DNA of 64,000 nucleotides from an uncultured Halomicronema sp. (GTDB lineage Bacteria; Cyanobacteriota; Cyanobacteriia; Phormidesmidales; Phormidesmidaceae): contig CALCCA010000089.1 in assembly GCA_937899725.1 (NCBI GenBank), forward strand, positions 62,001 through 126,000, given 5' to 3'. This document shows positions 53,300 to 62,335 of the stretch, piece by piece. The notes beneath the pieces were generated by a model that saw nothing but the letters and a program-made list of their open reading frames with translations, had not been told where the DNA came from and did not search any database. The stretch's first letter is position 1. Every line of letters begins with the position of its first letter. The position numbers were made by a program, and so were the translations under genes.

Positions 53300-54925
53300 C
53301 TAGCGCATGAGGCCGCGTTTGCCATTGGGATAAACGGTGGCCCAATTGGTGCGCGCTAGGGTCAATTGCTCAGGGGTGACCCGCGCTCCGGTCAGGTCAG
53401 CGCCACAGAGATTAGCATCTTTCAGATTCGCGTTGGAGAGGGTGGCGTAATTCAGGTTGGCCCCCCGCAAATCCGCCCCGTTGAGGTTGGCATTGCTCAA
53501 ATAGGTGCGGCCCAGATTAGTCCCCCGTAAAGAAGCCTGGGTGAGGTCTGTGCGGCCAAAGTTGGCGCCGCTTAAGTCTGAGTGCTGAAAGTTAGCCTTC
53601 TTTAATTTCGTCTCAGCAAAGTTGCTGCCGGTGAGAGATAGCTTTTGTAAATCGATCGCATTCAGCACCAGTTGCGAAAAGTCGCGCCGGCCCTTGCTGT
53701 AGGCCGATTTAACGCCATCGCTGTTGAGCTTGCCGTCGCTGCCAGAGCGGGTGCCTGAGCTCAGGCGATCGCCCTTGGACCGCGCCATACTCGTCATGTT
53801 GAACTGATTCGGCCCTTTGGCTTTACCTCCGGTGCCCCCAGTCCGCGCATTTGCGCGCTCGCGCCGCGCCCGAATGGCCGCTGCCATGCGCGAGGAGGGG
53901 GAATCTTTGCGCGTTGACGGGTGATCTTCTCGAAGATTGCGATAGGCAGAATTGCCGTTGGCGCCCGCCCCGTTACCGGAACTGTTGTTGGCATTGGGGA
54001 AAGCCATATTCTGCGCGAGACTGTCCATGTAGGGCTCTAAATCTAAGTCGCGCAAAACGGACTCTACTGTCTGATAGCGATGCCGCACAGAAATTTCGAG
54101 CATTTTCTGCAACACCCCCGCAAAATGATCGCTCACGTGAACGAGGTTGCGCCACATCATTTCCCCCGTGGTGGGGTCGTAGTCTAAATCTTTGGGCGAC
54201 TTGCCAGTCAATAAATAGATGCAGGTAACCCCCATCGCATACAGGTCGCTGGCATACACCGGTCGCATGGCCATCTGCTCCGGCGGCGCATACCCCGGCG
54301 TGCCGATCGCATAGGCCGTCAGCGCCGTTTGGTCGGAGGATTCTTGCACCGGGGCCACCTTGTCCTTAACCGCACCAAAGTCGATTAAGACCAGCTTTTT
54401 ATCTTCATCTCGACGAATCAGGTTAGCGGGCTTGATGTCACGGTGAATGATCTCGCTATCGTGAACGTATTGAATCAGCGGCAGGGCTTCACTCAGAAAC
54501 TGCCGGACCCCGGCTTCACTAAACGGGCCGCCCTGTCTGACCTCTTGCTGCAGCGTTTTGCCGTTAATAAACTCTTGGACGAGAAAAAACTCTTGGTTAG
54601 TTTCAAAATAATCAAGCAGCCGAGGCAGCTGGGGATGATTCCCAATTTTCCCCAGAATCTTGGCTTCTCGCTGAAACAGATCGCGAGCCATATCGAGAAT
54701 ATGTTGCGCGTCGGCCGAGGGCCGCAACTGCTTGATGACACACAAAGGATGCCCTGGCAACGATTCATCGCGCGCTAAAAAGGTGGCACCAAACCCGCCT
54801 CGGCCCAATGCTCGCAGGGCTCGATAGCGATCGCGCAGCCGTAAAGCAGACCCGCAGGCTTGACAGTGGGTGACGCGGGGCGGGTTCTTCGGTTTTGGGC
54901 AATCCAAATTAGTGCAGTAACTCAT
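53300..54925 (-). CDS. Zinc-ribbon Ser/Thr protein kinase with pentapeptide repeats (SpkB-type)
   Basis: The 541-residue protein starts with a zinc ribbon ('CTNLDCPKPKNP', 'HCQACGSAL'). Its kinase domain is fully conserved: glycine loop 'GRGGFGATF' (41-49), Lys65, 'HRDIKPAN' (161-168) and 'DFG' (182-184). A Ser/Arg-rich linker (320-440) leads to pentapeptide repeats ('LSGANFGRTDLTQASLRGTN'). SpkB of Synechocystis has the same layout and acts in oxidative-stress signalling. ATG 54925 is preferred over the frame start at 54961. A perfect CRP-type site lies about 150 bases upstream. Confidence 0.92.
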   Translation of the reverse strand: MSYCTNLDCPKPKNPPRVTHCQACGSALRLRDRYRALRALGRGGFGATFLARDESLPGHPLCVIKQLRPSADAQHILDMARDLFQREAKILGKIGNHPQLPRLLDYFETNQEFFLVQEFINGKTLQQEVRQGGPFSEAGVRQFLSEALPLIQYVHDSEIIHRDIKPANLIRRDEDKKLVLIDFGAVKDKVAPVQESSDQTALTAYAIGTPGYAPPEQMAMRPVYASDLYAMGVTCIYLLTGKSPKDLDYDPTTGEMMWRNLVHVSDHFAGVLQKMLEISVRHRYQTVESVLRDLDLEPYMDSLAQNMAFPNANNSSGNGAGANGNSAYRNLREDHPSTRKDSPSSRMAAAIRARRERANARTGGTGGKAKGPNQFNMTSMARSKGDRLSSGTRSGSDGKLNSDGVKSAYSKGRRDFSQLVLNAIDLQKLSLTGSNFAETKLKKANFQHSDLSGANFGRTDLTQASLRGTNLGRTYLSNANLNGADLRGANLNYATLSNANLKDANLCGADLTGARVTPEQLTLARTNWATVYPNGKRGLMR

Positions 54926-55538
54926 GCGGCCCGAGGTGCGATTTTTGCCGGCGCAACACAACTAGAAGCCATCGGTGTAGGGATCAGCCCTAGCGTTAGA
55001 AGACCATTCACCGGTAACTCCCTGCAGCTTACATAACCGCTTGTCCGTTCTATAGGCTGCTTCATCATGAAAGCTAATGTGATTAGTGTCACACTACCTT
55101 AATTATTCCCAGCTTCCCATAGGGGTTTGATGCCTTATTTGACTTTCTGGTGAAGTTCACCGGTGGATTGATTGAAAGTTTCCTCTACGTAGAAAAAATC
55201 GAGTAATTACTGAGACGAAAAGAACAATCAATACTAGTGAATTCAACGACAACACGCTGAGAATAACTTCACATTAGTGGCAATCAGGCTAGGCGTGGAG
55301 CAGTGGCACTCGATTGACCGCTCTCCAGTAAGACATGGCACCCGGTTTCATATTCATCATAACGGCTGGCTAGTCGGTCCGTCTGTGCCCGTACATCAGC
55401 CCAATTAAGGGTAGCCAGTCGTCGGATTCTTTTGGCGGCGCGCTCAGCTTGCGCCGATCGCTGCAGTAGACTAACGAAAGGCGCGATCGCGCCCCTGACT
55501 GTGGTTGGCTGGCTGTTGAACGATACGTAAAAGAAGCG
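54926..55538. other. Divergent region between kinase and pheT
   Basis: It contains a CRP-type palindrome (55078-55093) and AT-rich sequence. No gene is credible; the minus frame 55370-55582 overlaps pheT and is a shadow. Confidence 0.55.
55078..55093 (-). promoter_or_regulatory. Perfect CRP/SyCRP1-type site upstream of the kinase gene
   Basis: TGTGA-TTAGTG-TCACA matches the CRP consensus (TGTGA-N6-TCACA) exactly. A -10-like TATAGA on the minus strand at 55054-55049 would place the site near -43, the usual distance for class II activation. Confidence 0.55.
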
Positions 55539-57986
55539 ATGCGGATTTCTCTGAATTGGCTACAAGACCTGGTTTCGATCACCCTCTCGCCAGCGGCGCT
55601 GGCCGATGCCCTGACGATGGCAGGGTTCGAGGTCGAAGATATTGAAGATCGAACGACCTGGGCGGATGGCGTCGTGGTCGGCTATGTGACTGACCGCCAA
55701 TCCCACCCCAATTCCGACAAGCTCAGCCTCTGCACAGTCGATATTGGCGCCGCAGAGCCCTCCCGCATTGTCTGTGGCGCGGCTAACGTGCGGGCCGATA
55801 GCTACGTCCCGGTGGCTCAGGTTGGCACCTATTTGCCCATTCCAGACTTAAAAATCAAGCCCAGAGAAGTTCGAGGCGTCCTGTCAGCAGGCATGATCTG
55901 TTCGCTGGCCGAGTTGGGACTCACCAAAGACTCGGAGGGTATCCACATCTTTGATTCGACCGAGCTGACGGTGGGGGCCGACGCGCGCCCACCGTTGGGC
56001 TTAGATGATGTGGTGCTCGACGTGACGTCAACGGCGAATCGGGCCGATGCGCTCAGCCTGGTGGGGATCGCCCGCGAAGTGGCGGCCATTACCGGGGCTC
56101 AGCTCAAACTACCCACGGCCCCACGCCCGCAGCCGCAGCAAACCCCATCGACGGTGACAGTTGCTCTCAGTGATGAGAAGGCCTGCCCGATTTATATCGC
56201 GACGGTCTTAGAGCAGGTGCAGATTGGGCCGTCGCCCACCTGGCTGCAGCAGCGGTTGCAGGCGGCCGGGACTCGCCCCATCAACAACATTGTGGATATC
56301 ACTAACTACGTGCTGCTGGAGTGGGGACAACCGCTGCATGCCTTCGATCGCGATCGCCTAGCAGCAGTCACGGGCAGTCATGACTATGCCCTCGGCGTGC
56401 GCTACGGTCAGCCCAGCGAAACCTTGACCACGCTCGATAGTCAGCCGCGATCGCTGAAGCCAGAGTCCTTGGTGATCACGGCCAATGACCAGCCGGTGGC
56501 GCTGGCTGGCGTGATGGGGGGCGAAACAACGGAAGTCTTTGCGGGCACTGTGGCCGTCATGCTCGAGGCGGCCTATTTTGACTCTGCCGCCATTCGCAAG
56601 TCGGCCCGCAGTCAGGGGCTGCGTACGGAAGCCTCGGCTCGCTACGAGCGGGGCATCAACCCGGCCGAACTTAGTCTGGCCTGCGATCGCGCTATCCACC
56701 TGATGCAAACGTTAGCGCAGGCTCAAGTCGTATCCCAAGTGACGGGCCGCACCCCCGTCGGCGAGATCACCCCCACGCGCACGCTACCCCTCCGGCTGGC
56801 AAGAGTGCATGCGGTTTTAGGCCCCGTGGTGAATCTAGATACGCCGGCACCTGCGCCGATTCCAGCTGACCAAGTTCAGGCCGTGCTCGAAACGCTCGGC
56901 TGCACGGTCGAACCTGGCCCTGCATCCGGCGTCTGGAACGTCACTGTACCCGCATTTCGCTATCGCGATTTAGAACGAGAAATCGACCTCATTGAAGAGG
57001 TCGCCCGCATTTATGGCTACGACCACTTTGCCAACACCCTGCCTCAGGCGGCCGTGGGGGGCGTGTTGTCACCGGCGGCCGCCCTGTCGCAAAAGCTGCG
57101 GCAGACCCTGCGCGGCGCTGGGCTGACGGAACTGATTCACTACTCGCTGACCAAAACTGAGTCAGACCAGCAGGTGGTGTTGGCCAATCCGCTCTTTACG
57201 GAATACTCGGCCCTGCGCACCAACCTGATTGATGGCTTAGTTGAAGCCTTTAAATTCAATCTGGAGCAGGGCAACGGCCCCCTCAACGGCTTTGAAATCG
57301 GCCGCATCTTTTGGCTTGACGGCGAGCAGCCCCAGGAAGTTGAAGTGGTGGGGGGCATTCTTGGCGGTGATGTGCGGCAGGGCAAATGGGTCAGTAGCGA
57401 TCGCCCTGAGCCGTTGTCTTGGTTTGCTGCCAAGGGCGTGCTGGAATCGGTCTTTCAACGACTCGGCTTAAGCGTCGATTATCGCTCAGATAGCGCCGAT
57501 GAGCGCCTGCATCCGGGGCGCACTGCGTCTCTGTGGGTGCGCGGTCGCTTGCGCCTGGGCACTTTTGGGCAACTGCACCCCCAACTGCGGCAAGCGCAAG
57601 ACTTGCCCGATGAAGTCTATGTGTTTCAGTTGAACTGGTCGGTGCTGATGACCTGCTTGGCGACCGGACAGCGCAAGGCAGTGAAATTCAGCCCCTATTC
57701 GACCTTCCCGGCCAGCGATCGCGATATTGCGTTTTATGCGCCCGTGACCGTTGCCGTGGCTGACTTAGCCAAAGTCATGACCAAAGCCGGTGGCAAACTG
57801 CTCAATACGGTGACTCTGTTTGACGAATATCAGGGGGAATCAGTCCCCGCAGGACAGCGGAGTCTCGCCTTTCGCCTGGTCTATCGCGCCCTCGATCGCA
57901 CCCTAACTGACGAAGACGTCGAACCCGTACACCAGAAAGTCAGGGCTGCGCTCGAAAAGCAGTTTCAAGTGGCTTTGCGCAGTTGA
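55539..57986 (+). CDS. pheT: Phenylalanine-tRNA ligase beta subunit
   Basis: PheT forms the alpha2-beta2 synthetase that charges tRNA-Phe. The 815-residue protein has the N-terminal EMAP-like tRNA-binding region ('[12 protein letters not shown]', '[15 protein letters not shown]'), the B3/B4 editing domain with '[20 protein letters not shown]', 'LAGVMGGE' and '[10 protein letters not shown]', and the C-terminal anticodon-binding FDX domain ('[11 protein letters not shown]'). It is full length. ATG 55539. The alpha subunit gene is not adjacent. Confidence 0.97.
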   Translation: MRISLNWLQDLVSITLSPAALADALTMAGFEVEDIEDRTTWADGVVVGYVTDRQSHPNSDKLSLCTVDIGAAEPSRIVCGAANVRADSYVPVAQVGTYLPIPDLKIKPREVRGVLSAGMICSLAELGLTKDSEGIHIFDSTELTVGADARPPLGLDDVVLDVTSTANRADALSLVGIAREVAAITGAQLKLPTAPRPQPQQTPSTVTVALSDEKACPIYIATVLEQVQIGPSPTWLQQRLQAAGTRPINNIVDITNYVLLEWGQPLHAFDRDRLAAVTGSHDYALGVRYGQPSETLTTLDSQPRSLKPESLVITANDQPVALAGVMGGETTEVFAGTVAVMLEAAYFDSAAIRKSARSQGLRTEASARYERGINPAELSLACDRAIHLMQTLAQAQVVSQVTGRTPVGEITPTRTLPLRLARVHAVLGPVVNLDTPAPAPIPADQVQAVLETLGCTVEPGPASGVWNVTVPAFRYRDLEREIDLIEEVARIYGYDHFANTLPQAAVGGVLSPAAALSQKLRQTLRGAGLTELIHYSLTKTESDQQVVLANPLFTEYSALRTNLIDGLVEAFKFNLEQGNGPLNGFEIGRIFWLDGEQPQEVEVVGGILGGDVRQGKWVSSDRPEPLSWFAAKGVLESVFQRLGLSVDYRSDSADERLHPGRTASLWVRGRLRLGTFGQLHPQLRQAQDLPDEVYVFQLNWSVLMTCLATGQRKAVKFSPYSTFPASDRDIAFYAPVTVAVADLAKVMTKAGGKLLNTVTLFDEYQGESVPAGQRSLAFRLVYRALDRTLTDEDVEPVHQKVRAALEKQFQVALRS

Positions 57987-58110
57987 CCAGCGGCTGCCAG
58001 CAGTTAGCGATCTAACGTCTGTGCTACAGCAGTTTCAGCCCCGAATTTGTGTTCTGAAGCCAGCGTCGATCGGGTTAAACGGGTGTCCTCAGAAGGAGTC
58101 AGGAACGACT

Positions 58111-58500
58111 GTGGCCAATACCTATGACTTGATTTACGCCGTTGTGCGCCACATTCCCTATGGCCAGGTCGCCACCTATGGGCAGGTGGCAGAACTCGCT
58201 GGCCTGATTGGTAAACCTCGCGTCGTCGGCTACGCCCTCTATCGCGTCACAGATGGCGATGAGATTCCTTGGCATCGGGTCGTCAATGCCAAGGGCGAGG
58301 TCTCGCACTCGGTACACCGCAACGGCAATGACTATTTGCAGCAGTCACTGCTAGCGGATGAAGGCATCGAATTTGATGCCAAGGGCAAACTTGACCTGAC
58401 AAAGTATCGCTGGGTGGCCGATTCAGAGGTTTTGGAGCAGGCGATCGCTCGCATTCAGCAACAACTGGCGGAACCGAGCAGCTTTGAAGAAGATTCATAA
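58111..58500 (+). CDS. Alkyltransferase-like (ATL) DNA-repair protein
   Basis: The 129-residue product matches the C-terminal domain of O6-methylguanine-DNA methyltransferase: 'IPYGQVATYGQVAELAG' and 'PRVVGYAL'. The active-site PCHRV is 'PWHRVVNAKGEVS' (Trp54), so it cannot accept alkyl groups. Such ATL proteins bind O6-alkylguanine and hand it to nucleotide-excision repair. GTG 58111 follows AGGAA and gives the family start; the frame opens at 58021 upstream. It follows pheT at 124 bases. Confidence 0.92.
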   Translation: MANTYDLIYAVVRHIPYGQVATYGQVAELAGLIGKPRVVGYALYRVTDGDEIPWHRVVNAKGEVSHSVHRNGNDYLQQSLLADEGIEFDAKGKLDLTKYRWVADSEVLEQAIARIQQQLAEPSSFEEDS

Positions 58501-58689
58501 CCTCTGTGGCTGGCGGCTGGTTATTGCTCACGCCAGCGGGTAGCCAACACCGAACACTAGAATCACTAGTGCTCCACGGCGGAAGTAAGACACCCCTCCC
58601 GGTTTCTCTGGCCCCCTTGCCCCCATAGCTCCCTAAGCATCGGCAAATGGTTGGGGAAATCACGCCGCAGTCTACTAGTGCGGGCCAGC

Positions 58690-58858
58690 TAATACTAGTT
58701 CTACGAATTACAGCTACACAGACAAGTCGGCTTTCTCCCTCGGGGAGACGCGATGCGAACGACTCCGCTCAGCCGACGTTCCTTGAGCGGAGTCGTTGGC
58801 GTAGCCTTCCCGTAGGGAATAAGGAAGATCTGTAGCCCAGTTTCAGAGAATTGGTATA
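58690..58858 (+). mobile_element. MITE-like element, copy B, with nested insertion
   Basis: It runs from TAATACTAGTTCTACGAATT to AGAATTGGTATA. The left end of copy A (TACCAATTCT) is the exact inverse of this right end (AGAATTGGTA), so terminal inverted repeats exist. It encodes no protein. A 25-base block TTGGCGTAGCCTTCCCGTAG... (58796-58820), absent from copy A, is inserted. Confidence 0.78.
58796..58820 (+). repeat. 25-base nested palindromic insertion
   Basis: TTCCC-GTA-GGGAA is a small palindrome flanked by GGCGTAGCC. It interrupts the element between 'GCGGAGTCG' and 'AAGGAAGATC', which are adjacent except for one base in copy A. Confidence 0.65.
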
Positions 58859-58993
58859 AACCCGTTTAAAGAACCACAGCGGCCGGATGTGAGTATCCTA
58901 CCGCTGTGGGGTGAGAGGGGTCAGCCGCGTGAGGGCACTAACCTCAGGCCGACTGACAGGCGCTATTCGATTAATCATTTGGAGAAAGCCCGC

Positions 58994-59293
58994 TTAGTGG
59001 TTATAGCGCTCTTCCATCCAAACTCTCAGGGCATTTTCTTGGGCAAAATGCAGGGTCTGATTCGACGTGGGGTCATAGACGCGCCAAACTTCAGCCCCGT
59101 TTTTAGTGGTTCGCGAAATGCGGGGCATGGCACCGGCGGTGAGCCAATTCACGGTCTGTTCGGCCAGATGGCGGAACAGGTGGCCCAAGCTGTTGGGATG
59201 ATACGCCGTCGTGTAGTTGGCGGGGTGGATGAGTGAGGCGAAAGACGTGTGGCGCTGATCCAGTCGATTGGACGGTTGTGTGTAGCTGTTCAT
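58994..59293 (-). CDS. Small conserved-looking hypothetical protein
   Basis: The 99-residue product is soluble, with 'SLGHLFRHLAEQTVNWLT', 'PRISRTTKNGAEVWRVYDP' and 'LHFAQENALRVWMEERYN'. The Trp/Tyr-rich beta-like segment followed by a helix looks like a compact domain. I do not recognise the family. AGGAGAG lies just before ATG 59293, an excellent ribosome site. It is divergent from a LysR gene (192 bases), which may regulate it. Confidence 0.75.
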   Translation of the reverse strand: MNSYTQPSNRLDQRHTSFASLIHPANYTTAYHPNSLGHLFRHLAEQTVNWLTAGAMPRISRTTKNGAEVWRVYDPTSNQTLHFAQENALRVWMEERYNH

Positions 59294-59399
59294 AACACTC
59301 TCCTGTGTCGTGATGGCGGTCGTCTATCTGAAGTGACTATGACTTATCCGCCTTTGAGACCACTCTAACGAGCCCTCTTCAAAACACCCACACACACTG

Positions 59400-59416
59400 T
59401 GCATGACATCTATGCA
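59400..59416. promoter_or_regulatory. Palindrome between LysR gene and divergent small gene
   Basis: TGCAT-GACATCT-ATGCA is a 5-bp perfect inverted repeat with a 7-base spacer, 70 bases before the LysR start. LysR proteins usually bind such partial dyads in the divergent promoter; spacing is longer than the T-N11-A rule. Confidence 0.4.
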
Positions 59417-59485
59417 TAAAATCGATACGTATTGTCGGGATGAATAAGATAGCCTGTTGGCTATTCCTCCCTGGTCATTTTCATC

Positions 59486-60391
59486 ATGAATCCTTGGAAG
59501 CTTAAATTGTCTCAGTTGAGAGCACTCTTAGCGGTGGCTGAATATGGCAATTTTAGTGAGGCTGCCCTGCAGATGGATTTGACTCAATCGACCGTTAGCC
59601 ATGCGATCGCCACCCTAGAGGATGAGTTGGGCGTGATGGTGTTTCATCGCGGGCATCGGGGGGCTCAACTAACGCCAGTTGGTGAGCGGATTCTGCACGA
59701 TGCCCAAAAGATTCAAGGGCTGCTAGAGAACATGATGAGCGCTGCTGAGAACGAGCGCGGTCTCAAAGGGGGTACCGTTCGCATCGGTACGTTTCGTAGT
59801 ATTGCGACCCATCTGTTGCCAGAGACGATCGCCCGGCTGCACCAGATTCACGGGTCGGTGCAGATCTCAATTATTGAGATGGATGAACTTTATCAGCTGC
59901 GACAAGCCCTGAGACAGGGGCGGGTCGATCTCTGCTTCGCCGAAATGCTGGAAGGCGACGAATTTGAAAACATTCATGTCTTAGATGACGAATATGTTGC
60001 GCTGCTACCGCCACAGTTTGGTCTGCGCGATGCCCAGCTCACCATCGAAGACTTGTATACCTATCCGTTGATTTCCTCCAGTCACGACAGCTGTTCTGTG
60101 CGGCTACGCGATCGCCTCGCCACTTTACAGCCCAAGCTAGAGCTGACCTATCGCATTCGCCACGATTCTTCGATGACAGGCATGGTGCAGCAGGGGTTAG
60201 GGATTGCCTTAATGACTGAGCTGGCGGCTAAGCCAGTCCCCGAGGGGGTCAGAGTCTGTCGCTTGCCCTTTGTGCTGTCGCGGCCGATCGGGGCCTCCTT
60301 GCTGAGAGATGCCTTGCTCAGTCCGGCTGTTTATGCCTTTTTAGATGCCCTCCGGGGCACGGGTGAGTTTGCGTCAGCGCAAGCCGGATGA
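59486..60391 (+). CDS. LysR-family transcriptional regulator
   Basis: The 301-residue product has the N-terminal winged helix: 'LSQLRALLAVAEYGNFSEAA', 'LTQSTVSHAIATLEDELGVM' and 'VFHRGHRGAQLTPVGE'. A two-lobed effector domain follows ('GGTVRIGTFRSIATHLLPE', 'VDLCFAEML', 'VQQGLGIALMTELA'). LysR proteins bind DNA as tetramers and respond to small metabolites. Effector unknown. It is divergent from the small protein at 58994-59293 with a palindrome between them. Confidence 0.94.
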   Translation: MNPWKLKLSQLRALLAVAEYGNFSEAALQMDLTQSTVSHAIATLEDELGVMVFHRGHRGAQLTPVGERILHDAQKIQGLLENMMSAAENERGLKGGTVRIGTFRSIATHLLPETIARLHQIHGSVQISIIEMDELYQLRQALRQGRVDLCFAEMLEGDEFENIHVLDDEYVALLPPQFGLRDAQLTIEDLYTYPLISSSHDSCSVRLRDRLATLQPKLELTYRIRHDSSMTGMVQQGLGIALMTELAAKPVPEGVRVCRLPFVLSRPIGASLLRDALLSPAVYAFLDALRGTGEFASAQAG

Positions 60392-60500
60392 GACCTTTGC
60401 CGCAGCCACCCGTTAGCCGCTGCTTGGCCTCACCGGGTCAACGCCTAACCGCCATTTCGCCTTAAGATTCTGGGATGGCGTGACTCAAGGATGAAGCTCT

Positions 60501-61499
60501 GTGCGATCGCTCTATTTCTTGCTACCGGGGACAGACCGCAAATTTGCCTGTGGTGGCCTGTTTGCTGAGCTGAAAACGCTGGAACTAGCCCGCCAAGTGA
60601 CTGAGGCCACGGTGGTGACCTATCAGCAGCGAGAGCCCAACACGCTATTTCTCGATGATGTGCTGCAGTCGGTGGCCAGCCCCGATCATATTTTTGTAGT
60701 GAGCTGGGGCTTCCATGTGCCTCAGCTCGTGCAGCGGCTCCGCGGGCAGGCCGTGCTTTACCACGCCCACAGCGCCGGGTACGGCTTTCGGCTACCGAGT
60801 CAGGTGCCAATCATGACGGTGAGCCGCAACACGATGGGCTATTGGGGGCAATGGTGTCCCAGCTCGCCGACCTTTTATTTGCCCAATCTCATCTCTCCCG
60901 AATATACAAATCAAGGGCTGACCCGGGATATTGATGTGTTAGTGCAGGGGCGTAAATCGTCAGAATATCTGCTGCAACAGCTAGTGCCCGCGCTACAGGC
61001 CCAGTGCAACGTCATGCTGTTAGATCACTTTGTTGAGGACTTGGCGGGCCTGTTTAACCGCAGCAAAGTTTATCTCTACGACACTGCCGAATATTGGGCG
61101 CAATATCGCGTCACTGAGGGCTTTGGCTTGCCGCCGATGGAAGCAATGGCCTGTGGCTGCCAGATTTTTTCGAGTGTCAATGGTGCCCTGGCTGACTATC
61201 TGGACCCCGGATTTAACTGCCAAAATGTGGGCGTTTATTCCACCGCCTATGATGTTGATCGCATTCTTAAGACCCTACAACAGCCCTCACAACTGTCTGT
61301 GAACGCCGAATTTTTTGACGCTTACCGGGAAGCCAAAGTCATCTCCAGACTGCGAGAAATCTTAATCTCAGTCAATTACTTTTTTGATCACGTCCAGCAA
61401 CATCCCGCGGATATCCCTGGCTTATCACGCCGCCGATTAGCGCGCCTGCGGTTGCAAAGCGTGATTAAGAAGGTGCAGAAAAAACTGCGCGATCGCTAA
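60501..61499 (+). CDS. Family 1-type glycosyltransferase
   Basis: The 332-residue protein is a GT-B enzyme with the nucleotide-sugar motif 'EGFGLPPMEAMACGCQIFSS' (about 206-225), the E-x7-E site. The N-terminal domain has 'GGLFAELKTLELARQV' and 'VLYHAHSAGYG'. The final 40 residues are strongly basic and may bind membrane lipid. Start GTG 60501. A 13-bp hairpin lies about 120 bases downstream. Sugar and acceptor are unknown. Confidence 0.9.
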   Translation: MRSLYFLLPGTDRKFACGGLFAELKTLELARQVTEATVVTYQQREPNTLFLDDVLQSVASPDHIFVVSWGFHVPQLVQRLRGQAVLYHAHSAGYGFRLPSQVPIMTVSRNTMGYWGQWCPSSPTFYLPNLISPEYTNQGLTRDIDVLVQGRKSSEYLLQQLVPALQAQCNVMLLDHFVEDLAGLFNRSKVYLYDTAEYWAQYRVTEGFGLPPMEAMACGCQIFSSVNGALADYLDPGFNCQNVGVYSTAYDVDRILKTLQQPSQLSVNAEFFDAYREAKVISRLREILISVNYFFDHVQQHPADIPGLSRRRLARLRLQSVIKKVQKKLRDR

Positions 61500-61616
61500 A
61501 ACTCCCTAAATCCAATAATTGAACCAGTTATTGGCAGTTTAGACTCTGAAATTTTTCCAGAAAACTCTTTCAATCTGCTGTTTTTTCATCTCTGCCAACA
61601 GCTTTAAATGGCATCT

Positions 61617-61651
61617 GCCTGAGCCTGAGCAGTCAAGTCTCAGGCTCAGGC
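61617..61651 (+). terminator. 13-bp perfect hairpin after the glycosyltransferase
   Basis: GCCTGAGCCTGAG pairs perfectly with CTCAGGCTCAGGC around a 9-base loop. No T-tract follows, so it is terminator-like but may be a structured 3' end. Confidence 0.5.
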
Positions 61652-61761
61652 CATCGGGTTATGAGCAGCGATAGAGCGCCCCAGCGAGCCCAGATTCTCA
61701 CCGCCGGGCCGTCTCATAGCCACGCGATCTATGAAGAGTGGGGCGATCGCAGCAGGCAGTT

Positions 61762-61959
61762 TTACGCCTCGATGTGGGCGTAGTTACAGAGCGGCAATTG
61801 ATGATGTTGCGCCAGATTGCGGGCAAATCGGAGGATGCTGGTGTAGTTTGACTGCTTGCAAATGCATCGGCCTCTCGCGAGAGCGAGCTGGTTTTGGTTA
61901 TGCACCTCGATCGCCAAGGAAGACATATACACTGCGTAAAAAGAGGAGATTTTAGACAT
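61762..61959 (-). CDS. Doubtful 65-codon small protein
   Basis: The frame encodes 'MSKISSFYAVYMSSLAIEVH' then a Cys-containing basic helix. It is preceded by AT-rich sequence without a clear ribosome site. Composition is protein-like, but nothing identifies it. Confidence 0.25.
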   Translation of the reverse strand: MSKISSFYAVYMSSLAIEVHNQNQLALARGRCICKQSNYTSILRFARNLAQHHQLPLCNYAHIEA

Positions 61960-62119
61960 TTTTTAAATGAGGAATGACGACAAATCACAACTGCTCAATA
62001 GCAGCCGATAGCCAAACGACCTATCACCTGAGATCACTAACTGGCAATAGGTCGTCAACTCAAAATCGCTTTGAAGGGTTGATTTATAAACTTGGCTGCA
62101 GGCTTGGCTTTAGTAAAGT

Positions 62120-62335
62120 TTACGAAGCCGGAACCTGATCGTCTAGATCGCAGACCTCGGCCAAATTCTCTGGATCAACGTAGTAACAGGTATGATTATC
62201 AAGGCAAACAAATGCCCAGCCAGAATTCTCAACCCGCACTAGGTCATAGGTACCCTCTTGAACAAAAAAACCTTTATGGTCGCGAGTGCCGGGTGCGATC
62301 GCGAAGTTGTAGAAACTTTTGTTTTTAAGGTTCAT
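62120..62335 (-). CDS. Small hypothetical protein
   Basis: From ATG 62335 the 71-residue product 'MNLKNKSFYNFAIAPGTRDH' continues with 'GTYDLVRVENSGWAFVCLDN' and 'CYYVDPENLAEVCDLDD'. It reads as a small beta domain with an acidic tail and three Cys. The frame opens 18 codons upstream (62389). No family is recognised, and no good ribosome site is seen. Confidence 0.55.
   Translation of the reverse strand: MNLKNKSFYNFAIAPGTRDHKGFFVQEGTYDLVRVENSGWAFVCLDNHTCYYVDPENLAEVCDLDDQVPAS

Larger units (their letters stand above)
58501..58993. other. Convergent gap with MITE-like copy B
   Basis: The gap holds MITE-like copy B (58690-58858), bordered by CTAGT-rich sequence (58558-58570 and 58663-58680). 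No gene is credible. Confidence 0.6.
61500..62119. other. Gene-poor region with strong hairpin
   Basis: It holds the hairpin at 61617-61651 and a doubtful small frame (61762-61959 minus). Sequence is AT-richer than its surroundings. Confidence 0.5.

Noticed and set aside
59670-59685. CTAACGCCAGTT match to the family-1 repeat end inside the LysR gene
   Set aside because: The match is short and lies in coding sequence with no further similarity.
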